DNA of 64,000 nt from Klebsiella michiganensis. GTDB lineage: Bacteria > Pseudomonadota > Gammaproteobacteria > Enterobacterales > Enterobacteriaceae. The notes below the pieces were generated by a model that saw only the letters and a program-made list of their open reading frames with translations, made no database searches and was not told the origin of the DNA. Shown piece by piece: positions 39,969 to 50,234 of the stretch. Each line of letters starts with the position of its first letter. Position 1 is the first letter of the stretch. The position numbers were made by a program, and so were the translations under genes. The stretch lies in the NCBI RefSeq assembly GCF_002925905.1, contig NZ_PRDB01000001.1, forward strand, positions 1,054,001 to 1,118,000. Direction: 5' to 3'.

Positions 39969-39996
39969 ATGCCAGACTTAACGTCTGGCATTTTTT
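39969..39996 (+). terminator. Terminator after ispH
   Basis: ATGCCAGAC, TTAAC loop, GTCTGGCAT form a 9-bp stem followed by TTTTT. It ends the ispH operon 12 bases before the rihC start codon. Confidence 0.9.
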
Positions 39997-40007
39997 ATGG
40001 AGAAACG

Positions 40008-40921
40008 ATGCGCTTACCTATTATTCTGGATACCGATCCCGGCATTGATGACGCCGCGGCGATTGCCGCCGCGCTGTTCGCCCCGAGCTTGATCTGCAGC
40101 TGATGACTACGGTGGCGGGCAACGTGTCGGTGGAGAAAACGACCCGCAACGCCCTTCAGCTTCTGCATTTCTGGAACGCCGATGTTCCCCTGGCCCAGGG
40201 CGCGTCGATGCCGCTGGTTCGCCCTCTGCGCGACGCCGCCTCGGTGCACGGCGAGTCCGGTATGGAAGGCTACGATTTCGTTGAACATCACCGCCAGCCG
40301 CTGGCGAAACCGGCGTTTCAGGCGATCCGCGACGCGCTGATGCACGCCCCGGAGCCGATGACGCTGGTGGCGATCGGCCCGTTAACCAACATTGCGCTTC
40401 TGCTGACCCAGTACCCGGAATGTCGCTTTAACATCCGTCGCCTGGTTATCATGGGCGGCTCCGCCGGGCGCGGCAACTTTACGCCGAATGCGGAATTTAA
40501 CATCGCCATCGACCCGGAAGCGGCGGCTAAAGTGTTCAACAGCGGGCTGGATATCGTCATGTGCGGGCTGGACGTCACCAATCAGGCGATGCTGGCGCCG
40601 GATTACCTCGCCACTCTGCCAACGTTGAATCAGACCGGGAAAATGCTGCACGCGCTGTTTAGCCACTACCGTAGCGGCAGCATGAGCAGCGGGCTGCGTA
40701 TGCACGACCTGTGCGCGATTGCGTGGTTGGTTCGCCCGCAGCTCTTTACCCTTGAACCGTGCTTTGTGGCGGTAGAAACCCAGGGCACATGGACCTCAGG
40801 CACCACGGTGGTTGATATCGAGGGCAGGCTGGGCCAGCCGGCAAATGCACGGGTGGCGCTGGGGCTGGACGTCGAAGGATTTCAGCGCTGGGCGGCCGAG
40901 GTGATTGCCCTGGCGCCTTAA
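40008..40921 (+). pseudogene. rihC: Ribonucleoside hydrolase RihC, broken by a one-base frameshift
   Basis: Ca2+-dependent hydrolase that splits purine and pyrimidine ribonucleosides. The ATG at 40008 (GGAG upstream) begins [19 protein letters not shown], with the DTDPGIDD calcium-binding motif, but the frame stops after 31 codons. The rest of the protein continues in another frame from about 40086 ([24 protein letters not shown]) to the normal C-terminus. E. coli reads APELDLQL at the break; here GCCCCGAGCTT lacks one G. The remaining open frame from 40103 would lack the metal site and should be inactive. It is either a true pseudogene or a sequencing error. Confidence 0.88.
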
Positions 40922-40949
40922 CCGGGGGACGAAGCGGCCGGCGCGGCGC

Positions 40950-41888
40950 TCAGGTATTGTGAGTGGCATCAACGACGTTGCGCCATAGCGCGCCCGCTTC
41001 ATCCGTCCACATAAGCAGTAAGAGCGAAGCTAATCGTTCTGCCGCCGCGGAGAGAGGCCTGTTCTTTACGCGGATCATACCAAGCGTCCGCCGGATAACC
41101 GGCTCCACGAGCGGAACGCTCACGACGGTGCTATTGCCGCTATGGGGCATTGCCAGACAGGGAAGCGCCGAGACGCCCAGTCCGGCTTCGACAAGGCCGA
41201 GCGAGGTCGACAAATGCCTGACTTCATAAAACCAATCCAGTCGCCAGGGCTTATCCGCCAGGCATTTCTCTATTAACTGTCGGTTGCCGCTTGATTTCCT
41301 GACGCCGATTAAGGTCTGGCTCACCAGTTCCCGCCATTCGACTAATTTTCGACACGCCAGAGGGTGGTCTTGCCGACAGGCCAGAACAAAAGGTTCATTC
41401 ACCAGGGGGATAAAATCGATGTCTGGATATGTGATGAAGTTCATGTTTATTCCAAAATCAACTTCGCCTTTTCGTACCGAGTTCATGCACGTTTCTATAC
41501 CTTGTTCATAAATTCGTACTTTGATGTTGGGGTAGTTTTTATTAAATTGCACGATAGCGCGCGGTAAAAAGTAAAATACGGCGGTCGGAATGCAAGATAG
41601 CGTAACGGTATCATGTAATTGAGACGTTGAATCGTTGAGGTTAAATATTGCCGCATCAAGACTGGAAATCAACGCTTTGGCCTTGGGGAGCAGTATTTTT
41701 CCGGCCTGGGTAAGCGCAAGTTTTCGCGTGGTTCGTTCGAACAGCGCAATATTCAGATGACTCTCTATTTTTTTTATCTTTTTGGTGAGTGCCGGCTGCG
41801 AGAGGCTGAGCTGCTCGGCGGCTTTGCTAAATGAGCCAAGCTCTGCCACCGTGACGAAAGCTTTCATACCGGATAGTTCATTTTTCAT
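40950..41888 (-). CDS. LysR-family regulator divergent from a ybhH-like operon
   Basis: LysR regulator of 312 residues from ATG at 41888 (GGAG 7 bases upstream). The helix-turn-helix is at about residues 5-65 (MKAFVTVAELGSFSKAAEQLSLSQPALTKKIKKIE), followed by an effector domain starting TVTLSCIPTAVFYFLPRA. It faces ybhH-, ybhI- and ybhJ-like genes across 280 bases. In E. coli, the LysR gene ybhD has the same position next to ybhHIJ, so I take it as the regulator of this cluster. The inducer is probably a di- or tricarboxylate, by inference. Confidence 0.85.
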   Translation of the reverse strand: MKNELSGMKAFVTVAELGSFSKAAEQLSLSQPALTKKIKKIESHLNIALFERTTRKLALTQAGKILLPKAKALISSLDAAIFNLNDSTSQLHDTVTLSCIPTAVFYFLPRAIVQFNKNYPNIKVRIYEQGIETCMNSVRKGEVDFGINMNFITYPDIDFIPLVNEPFVLACRQDHPLACRKLVEWRELVSQTLIGVRKSSGNRQLIEKCLADKPWRLDWFYEVRHLSTSLGLVEAGLGVSALPCLAMPHSGNSTVVSVPLVEPVIRRTLGMIRVKNRPLSAAAERLASLLLLMWTDEAGALWRNVVDATHNT

Positions 41889-42168
41889 TATTGCTCCGTA
41901 GGGTTTAATAAGCGTTGTTCTAAGTAGACGACAAGTCATTATTAAGCAGACATGCTTTTTTATTAATACTTAGCAGGAATAACTCTTATGGCAAAATTTT
42001 ATCAACCAGCGAAATTCTTGCAAGTAGAATGCATTGGTAAAATACCTGGCGTGATTTATCTGGCCGTTAATTAAGTAAATAAAAACCTTAAAGAACATAA
42101 AACCAATTAAATTCACGCGGCGTTTTATTCAATTCTTCTATTTATTTCTGGCGGATAAGGAACATGCT

Positions 42169-43224
42169 ATGAAGAGCATTCCCTGTGTATTAATGCGTGG
42201 AGGGACATCAAAAGGTGCCTTTCTATTAGCAGATGATTTACCCAAGGATATTCAGAAACGTGATGAGTGCTTGTTAACCATAATGGGATCCGGTCACGAG
42301 CTGGAGATTGACGGTATTGGCGGAGGGAGCCCGCAAACCAGTAAAGTGGCCATTATTAGCCAATCCCTTAGCGACAAAGCGGATATCGATTATCTGTTTG
42401 TTCAGGTCATCGTCAATGAACGGCGGGTGGATACGACGCCAAACTGCGGCAATATGCTGTGCGCGGTTGGCGGCTTTGCCATTGAACATGGGTTGGTTAA
42501 GGCGCTGTCGCCGGTTACGCGAGTGCGTATAAGAAATGTGAACACCAATACCTTTGTTGACGCTGACGTTCAAACACCAGATGGAAAGGTTATTTATGAA
42601 GGCAATACGCAAATCGATGGCGTTCCAGGCCATGCCGCGCCGGTTGCGCTGACTTTTCTGAATGCCGCGGGCGCAAAATCCGGCCAGCTTTTCCCAACGG
42701 GCAATCGTATGGAAGTCTTTGATAATGTACGAGTGACCTGTATTGATATGGCGATGCCTATGGTGGTGATCCCGGCCCAGAGTCTGGGAAAAACCGGATA
42801 TGAATCTGCCAGCGAATTAGATCGGGATACAGCCTTACTCAAATCGCTGGAATCTATTCGCCGTCAGGCCGGGAAGGCGATGGGGTTTGGGGATGTGAGC
42901 AATATGGTTATCCCTAAACCGGTTCTGATTTCTCCGGGGCTAAGCGGAGGAACGATAAATGTACGTTATTTTATGCCGCATAACTGTCATAAATCGCTGG
43001 CGATTACCGGCGCTATCGGTCTGGCAAGCGCATGTGTTATTCCAGGCACTATTGCGAATGAACTGACGAAGCTATCGGGCGATGGCGTTATTACGGTCGA
43101 ACATCCCAGCGGGGGGATCGACGTCGATTTAAGTTATACAGCTGAGCGCCCGGAGGATATTCGGGCATCGGTTATACGTACCGCGCGGAAAATTCTTTCA
43201 GGAACGGTTTACATCCCCGAATAA
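42169..43224 (+). CDS. YbhH-like PrpF-family isomerase
   Basis: PrpF-fold protein of 351 residues, very close to E. coli YbhH throughout (IPCVLMRGGTSKGAFLLA, GSGHELEIDGIGGGSPQTSKVAI, VDTTPNCGNMLCAVG with C93, PKPVLISPG). The fold is diaminopimelate-epimerase-like. Characterised relatives isomerise aconitate (PrpF), 4-oxalomesaconate (GalD) or methylitaconate. With an aconitase-like hydratase and two carboxylate carriers in the same run, isomerisation of an unsaturated tricarboxylate such as trans-aconitate is plausible but unproven. AAGGA precedes the ATG. First gene of the cluster. Confidence 0.88.
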   Translation: MKSIPCVLMRGGTSKGAFLLADDLPKDIQKRDECLLTIMGSGHELEIDGIGGGSPQTSKVAIISQSLSDKADIDYLFVQVIVNERRVDTTPNCGNMLCAVGGFAIEHGLVKALSPVTRVRIRNVNTNTFVDADVQTPDGKVIYEGNTQIDGVPGHAAPVALTFLNAAGAKSGQLFPTGNRMEVFDNVRVTCIDMAMPMVVIPAQSLGKTGYESASELDRDTALLKSLESIRRQAGKAMGFGDVSNMVIPKPVLISPGLSGGTINVRYFMPHNCHKSLAITGAIGLASACVIPGTIANELTKLSGDGVITVEHPSGGIDVDLSYTAERPEDIRASVIRTARKILSGTVYIPE

Positions 43225-43332
43225 ATATCCACCCTCCGATTATCTATCAATCCACCGTAGAAGAGGAGAGGGGAGGCATGTGAATACGTTCAGCAAGCAT
43301 CCTCAAATATTGAGTGCAGGTAAGGAATGGAA

Positions 43333-44766
43333 ATGCAAAATAATAAATTATGGAAGCTGCTTGTTATTATAGCAATACCGTTACTCATCAGTTTATGCCC
43401 GGCGCCGGAAGGATTATCAACACTTGCCTGGGTATTATCCGGTATCTATCTGGCAGCGATTGTAGGTTTAGTAATTAAACCGTTTTCTGAACCCGTGGTA
43501 TTGCTGATCGCCGTTGCGGCATCAATGGTGATTGTGGGCAATTTGGGTGACGGTTCGATAAAAGCCGCCAGCGTATTAAGCGGATATTCATCAGGTACCA
43601 CCTGGTTAGTCTTTTCTGCATTTACCCTGAGCGCGGCATTTGTGATTACCGGATTGGGTAAAAGAATTGCTTATATTCTTATCGGCAAGATTGGCAGCAC
43701 GACGTTGGGCCTTGGCTATGTTACCGCTTTTCTTGACCTGATTCTGGCGCCCGCCACGCCGTCGAATACGGCCCGCGCCGGCGGCATCGTCTTACCCATA
43801 ATCAATAGCGTCGCCGTCGCCTTAGGGTCAGAGCCGGAGCGGAGCGCGAAGCGCGTAGGCCACTACCTCATGCTGAACATCTATATGGTTACTAAAACGA
43901 CCAGCTACATGTTCTTCACCGCCATGGCCGGGAATATCCTCGCGCTGAAAATGATCGAAGATATTTGCCACATAAAATTAAGCTGGGGAGGTTGGGCGCT
44001 GGCCGCAGGACTACCTGGCATTATTATGTTGCTGCTGACGCCGCTGATTACCTACAAACTGTATCCGCCAGAATTAAAGCGGGTTGATAATAAAAAGATC
44101 GCTCAGACAGGCATAGACGCTTTGGGGCCCATGACGGTGCGGGAGAAGATGCTGTCTTGCCTCTTTGTTCTTGCGCTCGGCGGTTGGGTATTCAGCAGCG
44201 CCCTGGGGGTCAATGAGTCTACCGTTGCAATCTGCGTAATGGCGCTGATGCTGGTATTGAAAATCGTCACCTGGGATGACGTGATTAAGAATAAAGGAGG
44301 ATGGAATACGCTCATCTGGTACGGGGGCATTATTGGTTTAAGCTCATTACTCTCTAAGGTTGGATTTTTCGTATGGCTTGCAGAGGCGCTTAAAAATAAT
44401 ATTTCCTTTGATGGCCACGGCAATGTCGCTTTTATAGTGATTGTCGCACTGAGCATATTGGTTCGTTATTTCTTCGCGTCAGGGAGTGCTTATATTGTCG
44501 CGATGGTACCGGTCTTTGCCATGCTGGCGAATGTTTCTGGCGCACCGATAATGCTCACCGCGCTCGCGCTATTATTCAGCAACTCTTATGGTGGCATGGT
44601 AACCCACTACGGCGGTGCGGCAGGGCCAGTTATTTTTGGCGTTGGCTATAATGATATCAAATCATGGTGGATTATTGGTGGGATATTAGCATTGCTGACT
44701 TTTATTCTGCAAATCACCCTCGGGGTATGGTGGTGGGAGATGTTAATCGCCTGGGGAGTAATTTAA
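43333..44766 (+). CDS. YbhI-like DASS (SLC13) anion transporter
   Basis: Divalent anion:Na+ symporter family membrane protein, 477 residues from ATG 43333 (AAGGA 6 bases upstream), the length of E. coli YbhI. The family motifs APATPSNTARAGGIVLPI in the first half and HYGGAAGPVIFGVGY near the end are typical of the CitT/SodiT type, which move di- and tricarboxylates. About 12-13 hydrophobic segments. It lies 108 bases after the PrpF-like gene, and its partner enzymes suggest the same substrate. Confidence 0.87.
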   Translation: MQNNKLWKLLVIIAIPLLISLCPAPEGLSTLAWVLSGIYLAAIVGLVIKPFSEPVVLLIAVAASMVIVGNLGDGSIKAASVLSGYSSGTTWLVFSAFTLSAAFVITGLGKRIAYILIGKIGSTTLGLGYVTAFLDLILAPATPSNTARAGGIVLPIINSVAVALGSEPERSAKRVGHYLMLNIYMVTKTTSYMFFTAMAGNILALKMIEDICHIKLSWGGWALAAGLPGIIMLLLTPLITYKLYPPELKRVDNKKIAQTGIDALGPMTVREKMLSCLFVLALGGWVFSSALGVNESTVAICVMALMLVLKIVTWDDVIKNKGGWNTLIWYGGIIGLSSLLSKVGFFVWLAEALKNNISFDGHGNVAFIVIVALSILVRYFFASGSAYIVAMVPVFAMLANVSGAPIMLTALALLFSNSYGGMVTHYGGAAGPVIFGVGYNDIKSWWIIGGILALLTFILQITLGVWWWEMLIAWGVI

Positions 44767-44792
44767 ATAATCTTTAAGGAGATGAAGGTTTG

Positions 44793-44816
44793 CCCGGGCA
44801 TCCTCTGATGCCCGGG
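44793..44816 (+). other. GC-rich hairpin between two transporter genes
   Basis: CCCGGGCATC, CTCT loop, GATGCCCGGG form a perfect 10-bp stem in the 108-base spacer. No T tract, so an mRNA processing or stability element is more likely than termination. Confidence 0.6.
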
Positions 44817-44874
44817 GGGAAGTCCTCTTATTAAGAAAACATAGCCTTTTAGCAAGGTGAGGTGCGATATATTT

Positions 44875-46134
44875 ATGTCTCCAGTTACGATTACGTTGTC
44901 GCTATTGGTTTTTTCTATTGTCATGTTTGTTTGGGAAAAAATACCTTTAGCGGTAACGGCCATGATTGTTTGTATTACTCTGGTGGTGACCGGGGTTTTT
45001 GATGTCAAAACGGCTTTTGCCGGTTTTATTAATCAAAATGTGATTTTGTTTGTGGCTATGTTTGTGGTTGGCGGCGCCTTATTCGAAACCGGGGTGACGG
45101 ATAAAATTGGTAGTATGGTTACACGCTACGCCAGGACAGAAAAGCAGCTGATAGTCGTCATTATGCTGGTCTGCGGAACGCTTTCCGGGCTGCTATCCAA
45201 TACCGGCACGGCGGCGGTCCTCATTCCTGTGGTGATTGGCGCAGCGATGAAATCAGGATATGCCCGGTCGCGCTTGCTTATGCCGCTGGCTTTTGCCTCG
45301 GCGCTGGGGGGAAATTTATCGCTGATCGGCTCACCCGGCAATCTGATCGCGCAGTCGGCGCTGGAGCAGGTTGGCCAACGCTTCGGGTTTTTTGAATATG
45401 CTAAGTTAGGCATTCCGATGCTGGCCTGCGGCATACTCTATTTTGTGACGATCGGCTATCGCATATTGCCAAAAACGAATGCGGCCCAGCCTCAAAGTGT
45501 TAATAATATTAAAGCGCAGGCATGCCCGAAATATAAGCAGGTGATTGCGCTATCGGTATTAATCCTGACCGTACTGGGCATGATTTTTGAAAAACAGCTG
45601 GGTTTGCCGATTGCGATCGTCGGTTCAATTGGCGCATTGTCGTTGATTGTGACCCGGGTCATTACGGAAAAACAGGCTTACCAGGCTATCGACTCGCAGA
45701 CGATTTTCCTCTTCGGCGGCACTCTGGCATTAGCAAAAGCGCTGGAAACCACCGGCGCTGGCGCCATTATGGCGCGCTCAATTATCGCGTTATTAGGCCA
45801 GCAGGCGTCGCCTTTCTTACTTTTGAGCGCCGTATTGGTAATCTCCTGCGCGTTAACCAATTTCATGTCGAATACGGCAACCGCCGCTTTATTAATGCCG
45901 ATTGGCCTGTCTATTGCTCATTCTATGGGCGCCGATCCTCGGGCGGTGTTAATGGCGATTGTTATCGGCTGTTCATGTGCTTACGCAACGCCGGTGGGCA
46001 CCCCGGCTAATATGATGATTTTTTCCGCGGGTGGCTACAAATTTGTCGATTACGTTAAGGTTGGATTGCCGCTTATTTTGATATCGGTCATTGTCAGCTT
46101 TATTTTGCTGCCTGTTTTCTTCCCATTTTATTAA
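44875..46134 (+). CDS. Second carboxylate/anion transporter (SLC13/CitM-ArsB type)
   Basis: Ion-transporter superfamily protein of 419 residues from ATG 44875; a GTG at 44857 overlaps the ribosome site and is less likely. Two internally repeated halves each carry the tip motif: SNTGTAAVLIPVVIGAA with LIGSPGNLIAQSA, and MSNTATAALLMPIGLSIA with TPVGTPANMMIFSAGG. About 11 TMs. E. coli ybhHIJ lacks this gene, so it is an insertion in the cluster. It may supply a different coupling ion or a related substrate; neither can be read here. Confidence 0.82.
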   Translation: MSPVTITLSLLVFSIVMFVWEKIPLAVTAMIVCITLVVTGVFDVKTAFAGFINQNVILFVAMFVVGGALFETGVTDKIGSMVTRYARTEKQLIVVIMLVCGTLSGLLSNTGTAAVLIPVVIGAAMKSGYARSRLLMPLAFASALGGNLSLIGSPGNLIAQSALEQVGQRFGFFEYAKLGIPMLACGILYFVTIGYRILPKTNAAQPQSVNNIKAQACPKYKQVIALSVLILTVLGMIFEKQLGLPIAIVGSIGALSLIVTRVITEKQAYQAIDSQTIFLFGGTLALAKALETTGAGAIMARSIIALLGQQASPFLLLSAVLVISCALTNFMSNTATAALLMPIGLSIAHSMGADPRAVLMAIVIGCSCAYATPVGTPANMMIFSAGGYKFVDYVKVGLPLILISVIVSFILLPVFFPFY

Positions 46135-46203
46135 TCGCGGTCAGCCATTTTTATCGAATGGCTAATGTCAGGCGTGTTTTTTCAACATCTAAGGATATAT
46201 GTG

Positions 46204-48492
46204 ATGATTAAATTGTATGACCACGGAGTCTATATATCACATCAGCACGGTATTATTGCTGCTGATAAGGGGTCAGTCGCGTTAGAGAAGCATGAGGCGC
46301 GCAAGGGAACGATCTCGTGGTCGATCCTCTCCGCCCATAATACTTCAGGGAACGAACAGCAGTTAAAAATTAAATTTGATTCAATGGCCTCCCACGATAT
46401 TACTTTTGTGGGCATCATCCAGACTGCTAAGGCCTCGGGAATGGAACGTTTTCCATTACCCTATGTTCTGACGAATTGCCATAATTCGCTTTGCGCTGTC
46501 GGCGGCACTATCAACAGCGACGATCATATATTTGGTTTGTCCTCAGCGCAAAAATATGGCGGCATTTATGTCCCGCCCCATATCTCAGTTATTCATCAAT
46601 ATATGCGCGAGATGATGGCCGGCGGTGGGAAAATGATCCTGGGCTCAGACAGCCATACGCGCTATGGCGCTTTAGGGACCATGGCGGTTGGCGAGGGGGG
46701 CGGCGAGTTGGTTAAGCAACTGCTCGGAGAGACCTGGGATATTGATTATCCTGAGATTGTCGCCGTGTATTTGACAGGAAAACCCTCGCCCGGCGTTGGC
46801 CCTCAGGATATTGCCCTGGCGATAATTGGCGCGGTGTTCGAGCGCGGTTATGTGAAAAATAAAGTTATGGAGTTTGTGGGGCCTGGGGTGGCGACAATGT
46901 CTACCGACTTCAGGAATAGCGTAGATGTGATGACCACGGAGACCACCTGTTTATCGTCCATCTGGCAAACGGATGAAGAGACAAAAAACTACCAGCGTAT
47001 TCACGGCAGGGAACAGGACTATTGTCCGCTCTCAGCAAAAGAGATGGCCTACTATGATGGCTGCATAGAAGTGAATTTAAGCACCATCAAGCCGATGATC
47101 GCCTTGCCTTTTCACCCTGCCAACGTATATGAAATTGATACGCTTAATGAGAATTTGCAGGATATTTTGCACGAGGTTGAGATTGCGGCGGATAACATTT
47201 CCCAGGGACGCGCCAGGCTCTCCCTGCTGGATAAAGTCGAACATGGGAAGCTGCGGATTCAGCAGGGGATCATCGCCGGCTGCGCTGGCGGAAATTATGT
47301 TAACGTGGTCGAAGCGGCTCATGCCTTGAAAAATCACGCCTGCGGTGACAACGTTTTCTCTCTCTCGATATATCCCTCATCCCAGCCGGTGCTGATGGAT
47401 CTGACCAAAAAAGGGATAACGACCGATTTATTAAGCGCTGGCGCGATTATGCGTACCGCATTTTGCGGCCCCTGCTTCGGCGCAGGCGACACGCCCAAGC
47501 ATAATGGACTGAGCATTCGCCACACGACGCGTAATTTTCCCAACCGGGAAGGGTCCAAACCCGGGAATGGGCAAATGTCGGCCGTTGCGCTGATGGATGC
47601 CCGCTCCATAGCGGCGACGGCTGCCAATGGGGGCGTGCTGACATCGGCTTCCGCGCTTGATTGCTGGGAAGACATTCCGCAGTATGAATTTGATGCTTCA
47701 CCTTATCGGAGTCGTGTTTATCAAGGGTTTATTAAAGGAGCGACCCGGCAATCGCTGATCTACGGCCCCAATATAAAAGACTGGCCGGAGATGAGTGAGC
47801 TGACGGACAATATTTTGTTAAACGTGACCTCAAAAATCATGGATCCGGTGACCACCACCGATGAACTGATTCCATCAGGCGAAACCTCATCATTTCGCTC
47901 CAATCCGTTAGGGCTGGCTGAGTTTACCCTTTCGCGACGCGATCCGGGCTATGTCGGCCGTAGTAAGAAGATTGCGGCGCTGGAAAAATTACGGATCGAG
48001 GGGGACGATCCTTGTCGCCTGGATCCGCAGCTTGAGGCGGTTTTTTCCCGGATCCGCCAACTGCCGGGGCAGGAAAATGTCACGCTTGAGCAGACGGAGA
48101 TTGGCAGCATGGTTTATGCGGTCAAACCCGGCGATGGTTCCGCACGAGAGCAAGCCGCCAGCTGCCAGAGAGTCCTTGGTGGCCTGGCAAATATTGCCCA
48201 GCAGTATGCCACGAAGCGCTATCGTTCGAACGTGATTAACTGGGGAATGCTGCCATTGCAGATGAAGGCGCTGCCGGAGTTTGAGGTCGGCGACTTCATC
48301 TATATCCCGGGGATCAGGTCAGCCCTGGAAACCGATCTTCGTCAGATTACCGCGTTCGTGATCGGCCACGATCGCCCCATTAAAGAGATCTCTCTTTACA
48401 TGGAGGGGCTCACCTCAGCAGAGCGGGAGATAATTAAGGCGGGAAGCCTGATTAATTATAATAAATTACGCTTAACAACCCACCATCAGTAA
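46204..48492 (+). CDS. YbhJ-like aconitase-family hydratase
   Basis: Aconitase-superfamily protein of 762 residues from ATG 46204 (AAGGAT upstream); E. coli YbhJ has 753. Conserved [4Fe-4S] hydratase motifs are [38 protein letters not shown] and [13 protein letters not shown]. The C-terminal swivel region has [15 protein letters not shown]. Together with the PrpF-like isomerase it could convert cis-aconitate, or a substituted analogue, to isocitrate. The true substrate is unknown. Last gene of the cluster, followed by a terminator. Confidence 0.86.
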   Translation: MIKLYDHGVYISHQHGIIAADKGSVALEKHEARKGTISWSILSAHNTSGNEQQLKIKFDSMASHDITFVGIIQTAKASGMERFPLPYVLTNCHNSLCAVGGTINSDDHIFGLSSAQKYGGIYVPPHISVIHQYMREMMAGGGKMILGSDSHTRYGALGTMAVGEGGGELVKQLLGETWDIDYPEIVAVYLTGKPSPGVGPQDIALAIIGAVFERGYVKNKVMEFVGPGVATMSTDFRNSVDVMTTETTCLSSIWQTDEETKNYQRIHGREQDYCPLSAKEMAYYDGCIEVNLSTIKPMIALPFHPANVYEIDTLNENLQDILHEVEIAADNISQGRARLSLLDKVEHGKLRIQQGIIAGCAGGNYVNVVEAAHALKNHACGDNVFSLSIYPSSQPVLMDLTKKGITTDLLSAGAIMRTAFCGPCFGAGDTPKHNGLSIRHTTRNFPNREGSKPGNGQMSAVALMDARSIAATAANGGVLTSASALDCWEDIPQYEFDASPYRSRVYQGFIKGATRQSLIYGPNIKDWPEMSELTDNILLNVTSKIMDPVTTTDELIPSGETSSFRSNPLGLAEFTLSRRDPGYVGRSKKIAALEKLRIEGDDPCRLDPQLEAVFSRIRQLPGQENVTLEQTEIGSMVYAVKPGDGSAREQAASCQRVLGGLANIAQQYATKRYRSNVINWGMLPLQMKALPEFEVGDFIYIPGIRSALETDLRQITAFVIGHDRPIKEISLYMEGLTSAEREIIKAGSLINYNKLRLTTHHQ

Positions 48493-48518
48493 ACGATATT
48501 GATCATCAAGATGAATCA

Positions 48519-48546
48519 ACGGGGGTGATATCGCATCCCCGTTTTT
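48519..48546 (+). terminator. Terminator after the ybhJ-like gene
   Basis: ACGGGG and CCCCGT form a stem with a 10-12-base interior, followed by TTTTT. It ends the tricarboxylate cluster and lies 12 bases from the end of the convergent LysR gene. Confidence 0.75.
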
Positions 48547-48558
48547 ATTCATAGCCGC

Positions 48559-49503
48559 TTATTCCGTGGTTTTCGATCGCGGCGTTAGAGCTGGGCTACC
48601 TGAAGCCGGCTTCATCTTCTCGCTAAGATAATCAATCATCGCCCGCATTCTGGCGGGCATATGCTTATTGCCCGACCACAGTAGCCAGAGCTGGCCGGAA
48701 TAGAGGCTGATAAACTCCCACTCCGGTAAAACCTGCACAATCTCGCCGCGCGCCAGCGCCTCACGGGCGGTAAACAGCGGCAGGCTGCCGATGCCCAGAT
48801 TCTGCTTCACGGCATCAAGGCGCACGGCCGTATGGTTGGCGGCGTAGCGGCCGTGGGTCTGGATCGTTTCCGTTTTCTCCCCGCGGCGGAACTTCCAGCG
48901 CGAATCGGCGGGCGTCTCGCCAAGGCTGATACAGCTATGTTCGCGCAGATCCTGCGGCGTTTGCGGCGTTCCATAGTGCTCCAGATAGCCGGGCGTCGCG
49001 CAGATGACGTGGCTGATGGTCATCAAAGGCTTACCGTGCAGCCCCGGCGAGGGGGTAGGGGTGATACGCAGCGCCAGATCGATGCCGTCATCAATAAAAT
49101 CGAGAACCCGATCCTCAAGCCGCAGACAGACGTCGATCTTCGGGTAGCGGTTAAAAAATTCCAGCATCAGCGGGTGAATGGCAAACCGTCCCACGGCTTT
49201 CGGCACGCTGAGCGTGAGCTTGCCCTGCGCCACCGCCTGGGTACTGCTGGCGGAGTCCATGGCCATACGCGCCGATTCCAGCATCTCCAGCGCATGTTCA
49301 TACACCATTTTCCCGGCATCGCTGAGGCGCAGCTTGCGCGTGGTGCGGTGCAGCAGCTTGCAGCCCATCTCCTGCTCCAGGCGCGAGACGCTGCGGCTGA
49401 TCGCCGAAGGCGTTGCGCCGGCCTGGCGTGCGACGGCGGAGAAGCTGCCCTGTTCCACAATCTGTACGAACAGGGCGAGGTCGGGCAGTAGGCTCAGATT
49501 CAT
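48559..49503 (-). CDS. LysR-family regulator divergent from alaX
   Basis: LysR regulator of 314 residues. The helix-turn-helix is LFVQIVEQGSFSAVARQAGATPSAISRSVSRLE. The effector domain has GKLTLSVPKAVGRFAIHPLM and DGIDLALRI, typical of the AaeR/DsdC-like branch that often represses or activates a divergent gene. It is 92 bases from alaX and convergent with the ybhJ-like gene. Its target and ligand cannot be named from sequence. Confidence 0.85.
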   Translation of the reverse strand: MNLSLLPDLALFVQIVEQGSFSAVARQAGATPSAISRSVSRLEQEMGCKLLHRTTRKLRLSDAGKMVYEHALEMLESARMAMDSASSTQAVAQGKLTLSVPKAVGRFAIHPLMLEFFNRYPKIDVCLRLEDRVLDFIDDGIDLALRITPTPSPGLHGKPLMTISHVICATPGYLEHYGTPQTPQDLREHSCISLGETPADSRWKFRRGEKTETIQTHGRYAANHTAVRLDAVKQNLGIGSLPLFTAREALARGEIVQVLPEWEFISLYSGQLWLLWSGNKHMPARMRAMIDYLSEKMKPASGSPALTPRSKTTE

Positions 49504-49595
49504 TTGTGCTTCCGGAGCAAAATTGCGTTGATGTCAGGCGGGATTATCGCCGCCAGCAATATCAATATACTGTCCTGACAGAGAGGAGGACAACC

Positions 49596-50225
49596 ATGAC
49601 TGAACGCCTTTATTACACCAGCGACGCCGAGGAATGCCTTGCGCAAGTCGTCAACTGCCTGAGCGAAGCCGATGGCCGCTATGCCATTGAGCTGGATCGC
49701 ACGCTGTTTCACCCGCAGGGCGGCGGGCAGCCGGCGGATCGCGGCTGGATTGCCGGCCTCGCCGTCGAGGGCGTGGTTAGCCGCGGCGATAGCGTGGCGC
49801 ATATCGTTTCACAGCCGCTGCCGGCCGGCGAGGTCACGATCCGCATCGATCCAGAGAGCCGGCGGCTGCATGCGCGTCTGCACTCCGCCGGGCACGCGCT
49901 TGCCCAGGCCGGGGAGCTGTCGGGCTGGCAGCCGATCAAAGGACATCACTGGCCGGGAGAAAGCCGTATTATTTTTGCCCCAGGCGCGCATGGCGGGCTG
50001 CCCGAGGCCAGCGCGCTGCTGGAAAAAGTTGAGGCCTGGCAGGCAGACAATTTACCGCGTCAGCTTACTTTTGCCGATGGCCTGCGCAAGGTCGGGTTCG
50101 GCGACATGCAGAGCTATCCCTGCGGCGGGACGCACGTGGCCAGCCTGTCCGAACTGGGTAAAGTCGTCATTTCCCAGGTGAAGATGAAAAAAGGGCAAAT
50201 TATTGTCAGCTACACGGTGGAATAA
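49596..50225 (+). CDS. AlaX-type alanyl-tRNA editing protein
   Basis: Free-standing homologue of the AlaRS editing domain that hydrolyses Ser- or Gly-tRNA(Ala) mischarged species, 209 residues from ATG 49596 (GAGGAGGA upstream). The zinc ligands of the family are visible: H96 and H100 in LHSAGHAL, and C176 and H180 in YPCGGTH. The nucleotide-side motif HPQGGGQPADRG is also present. Upstream in-frame sequence overlaps the divergent LysR gene and is not coding. It provides trans-editing quality control in the cytosol. A hairpin separates it from citB. Confidence 0.88.
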   Translation: MTERLYYTSDAEECLAQVVNCLSEADGRYAIELDRTLFHPQGGGQPADRGWIAGLAVEGVVSRGDSVAHIVSQPLPAGEVTIRIDPESRRLHARLHSAGHALAQAGELSGWQPIKGHHWPGESRIIFAPGAHGGLPEASALLEKVEAWQADNLPRQLTFADGLRKVGFGDMQSYPCGGTHVASLSELGKVVISQVKMKKGQIIVSYTVE

Positions 50226-50234
50226 GCGAGTGAA

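Noticed and set aside
40103-40921. Intact RihC starting at 40103
   Set aside because: This frame lacks the DTDPGIDD calcium site, which is encoded just upstream in another frame. The gene is better described as frameshifted.
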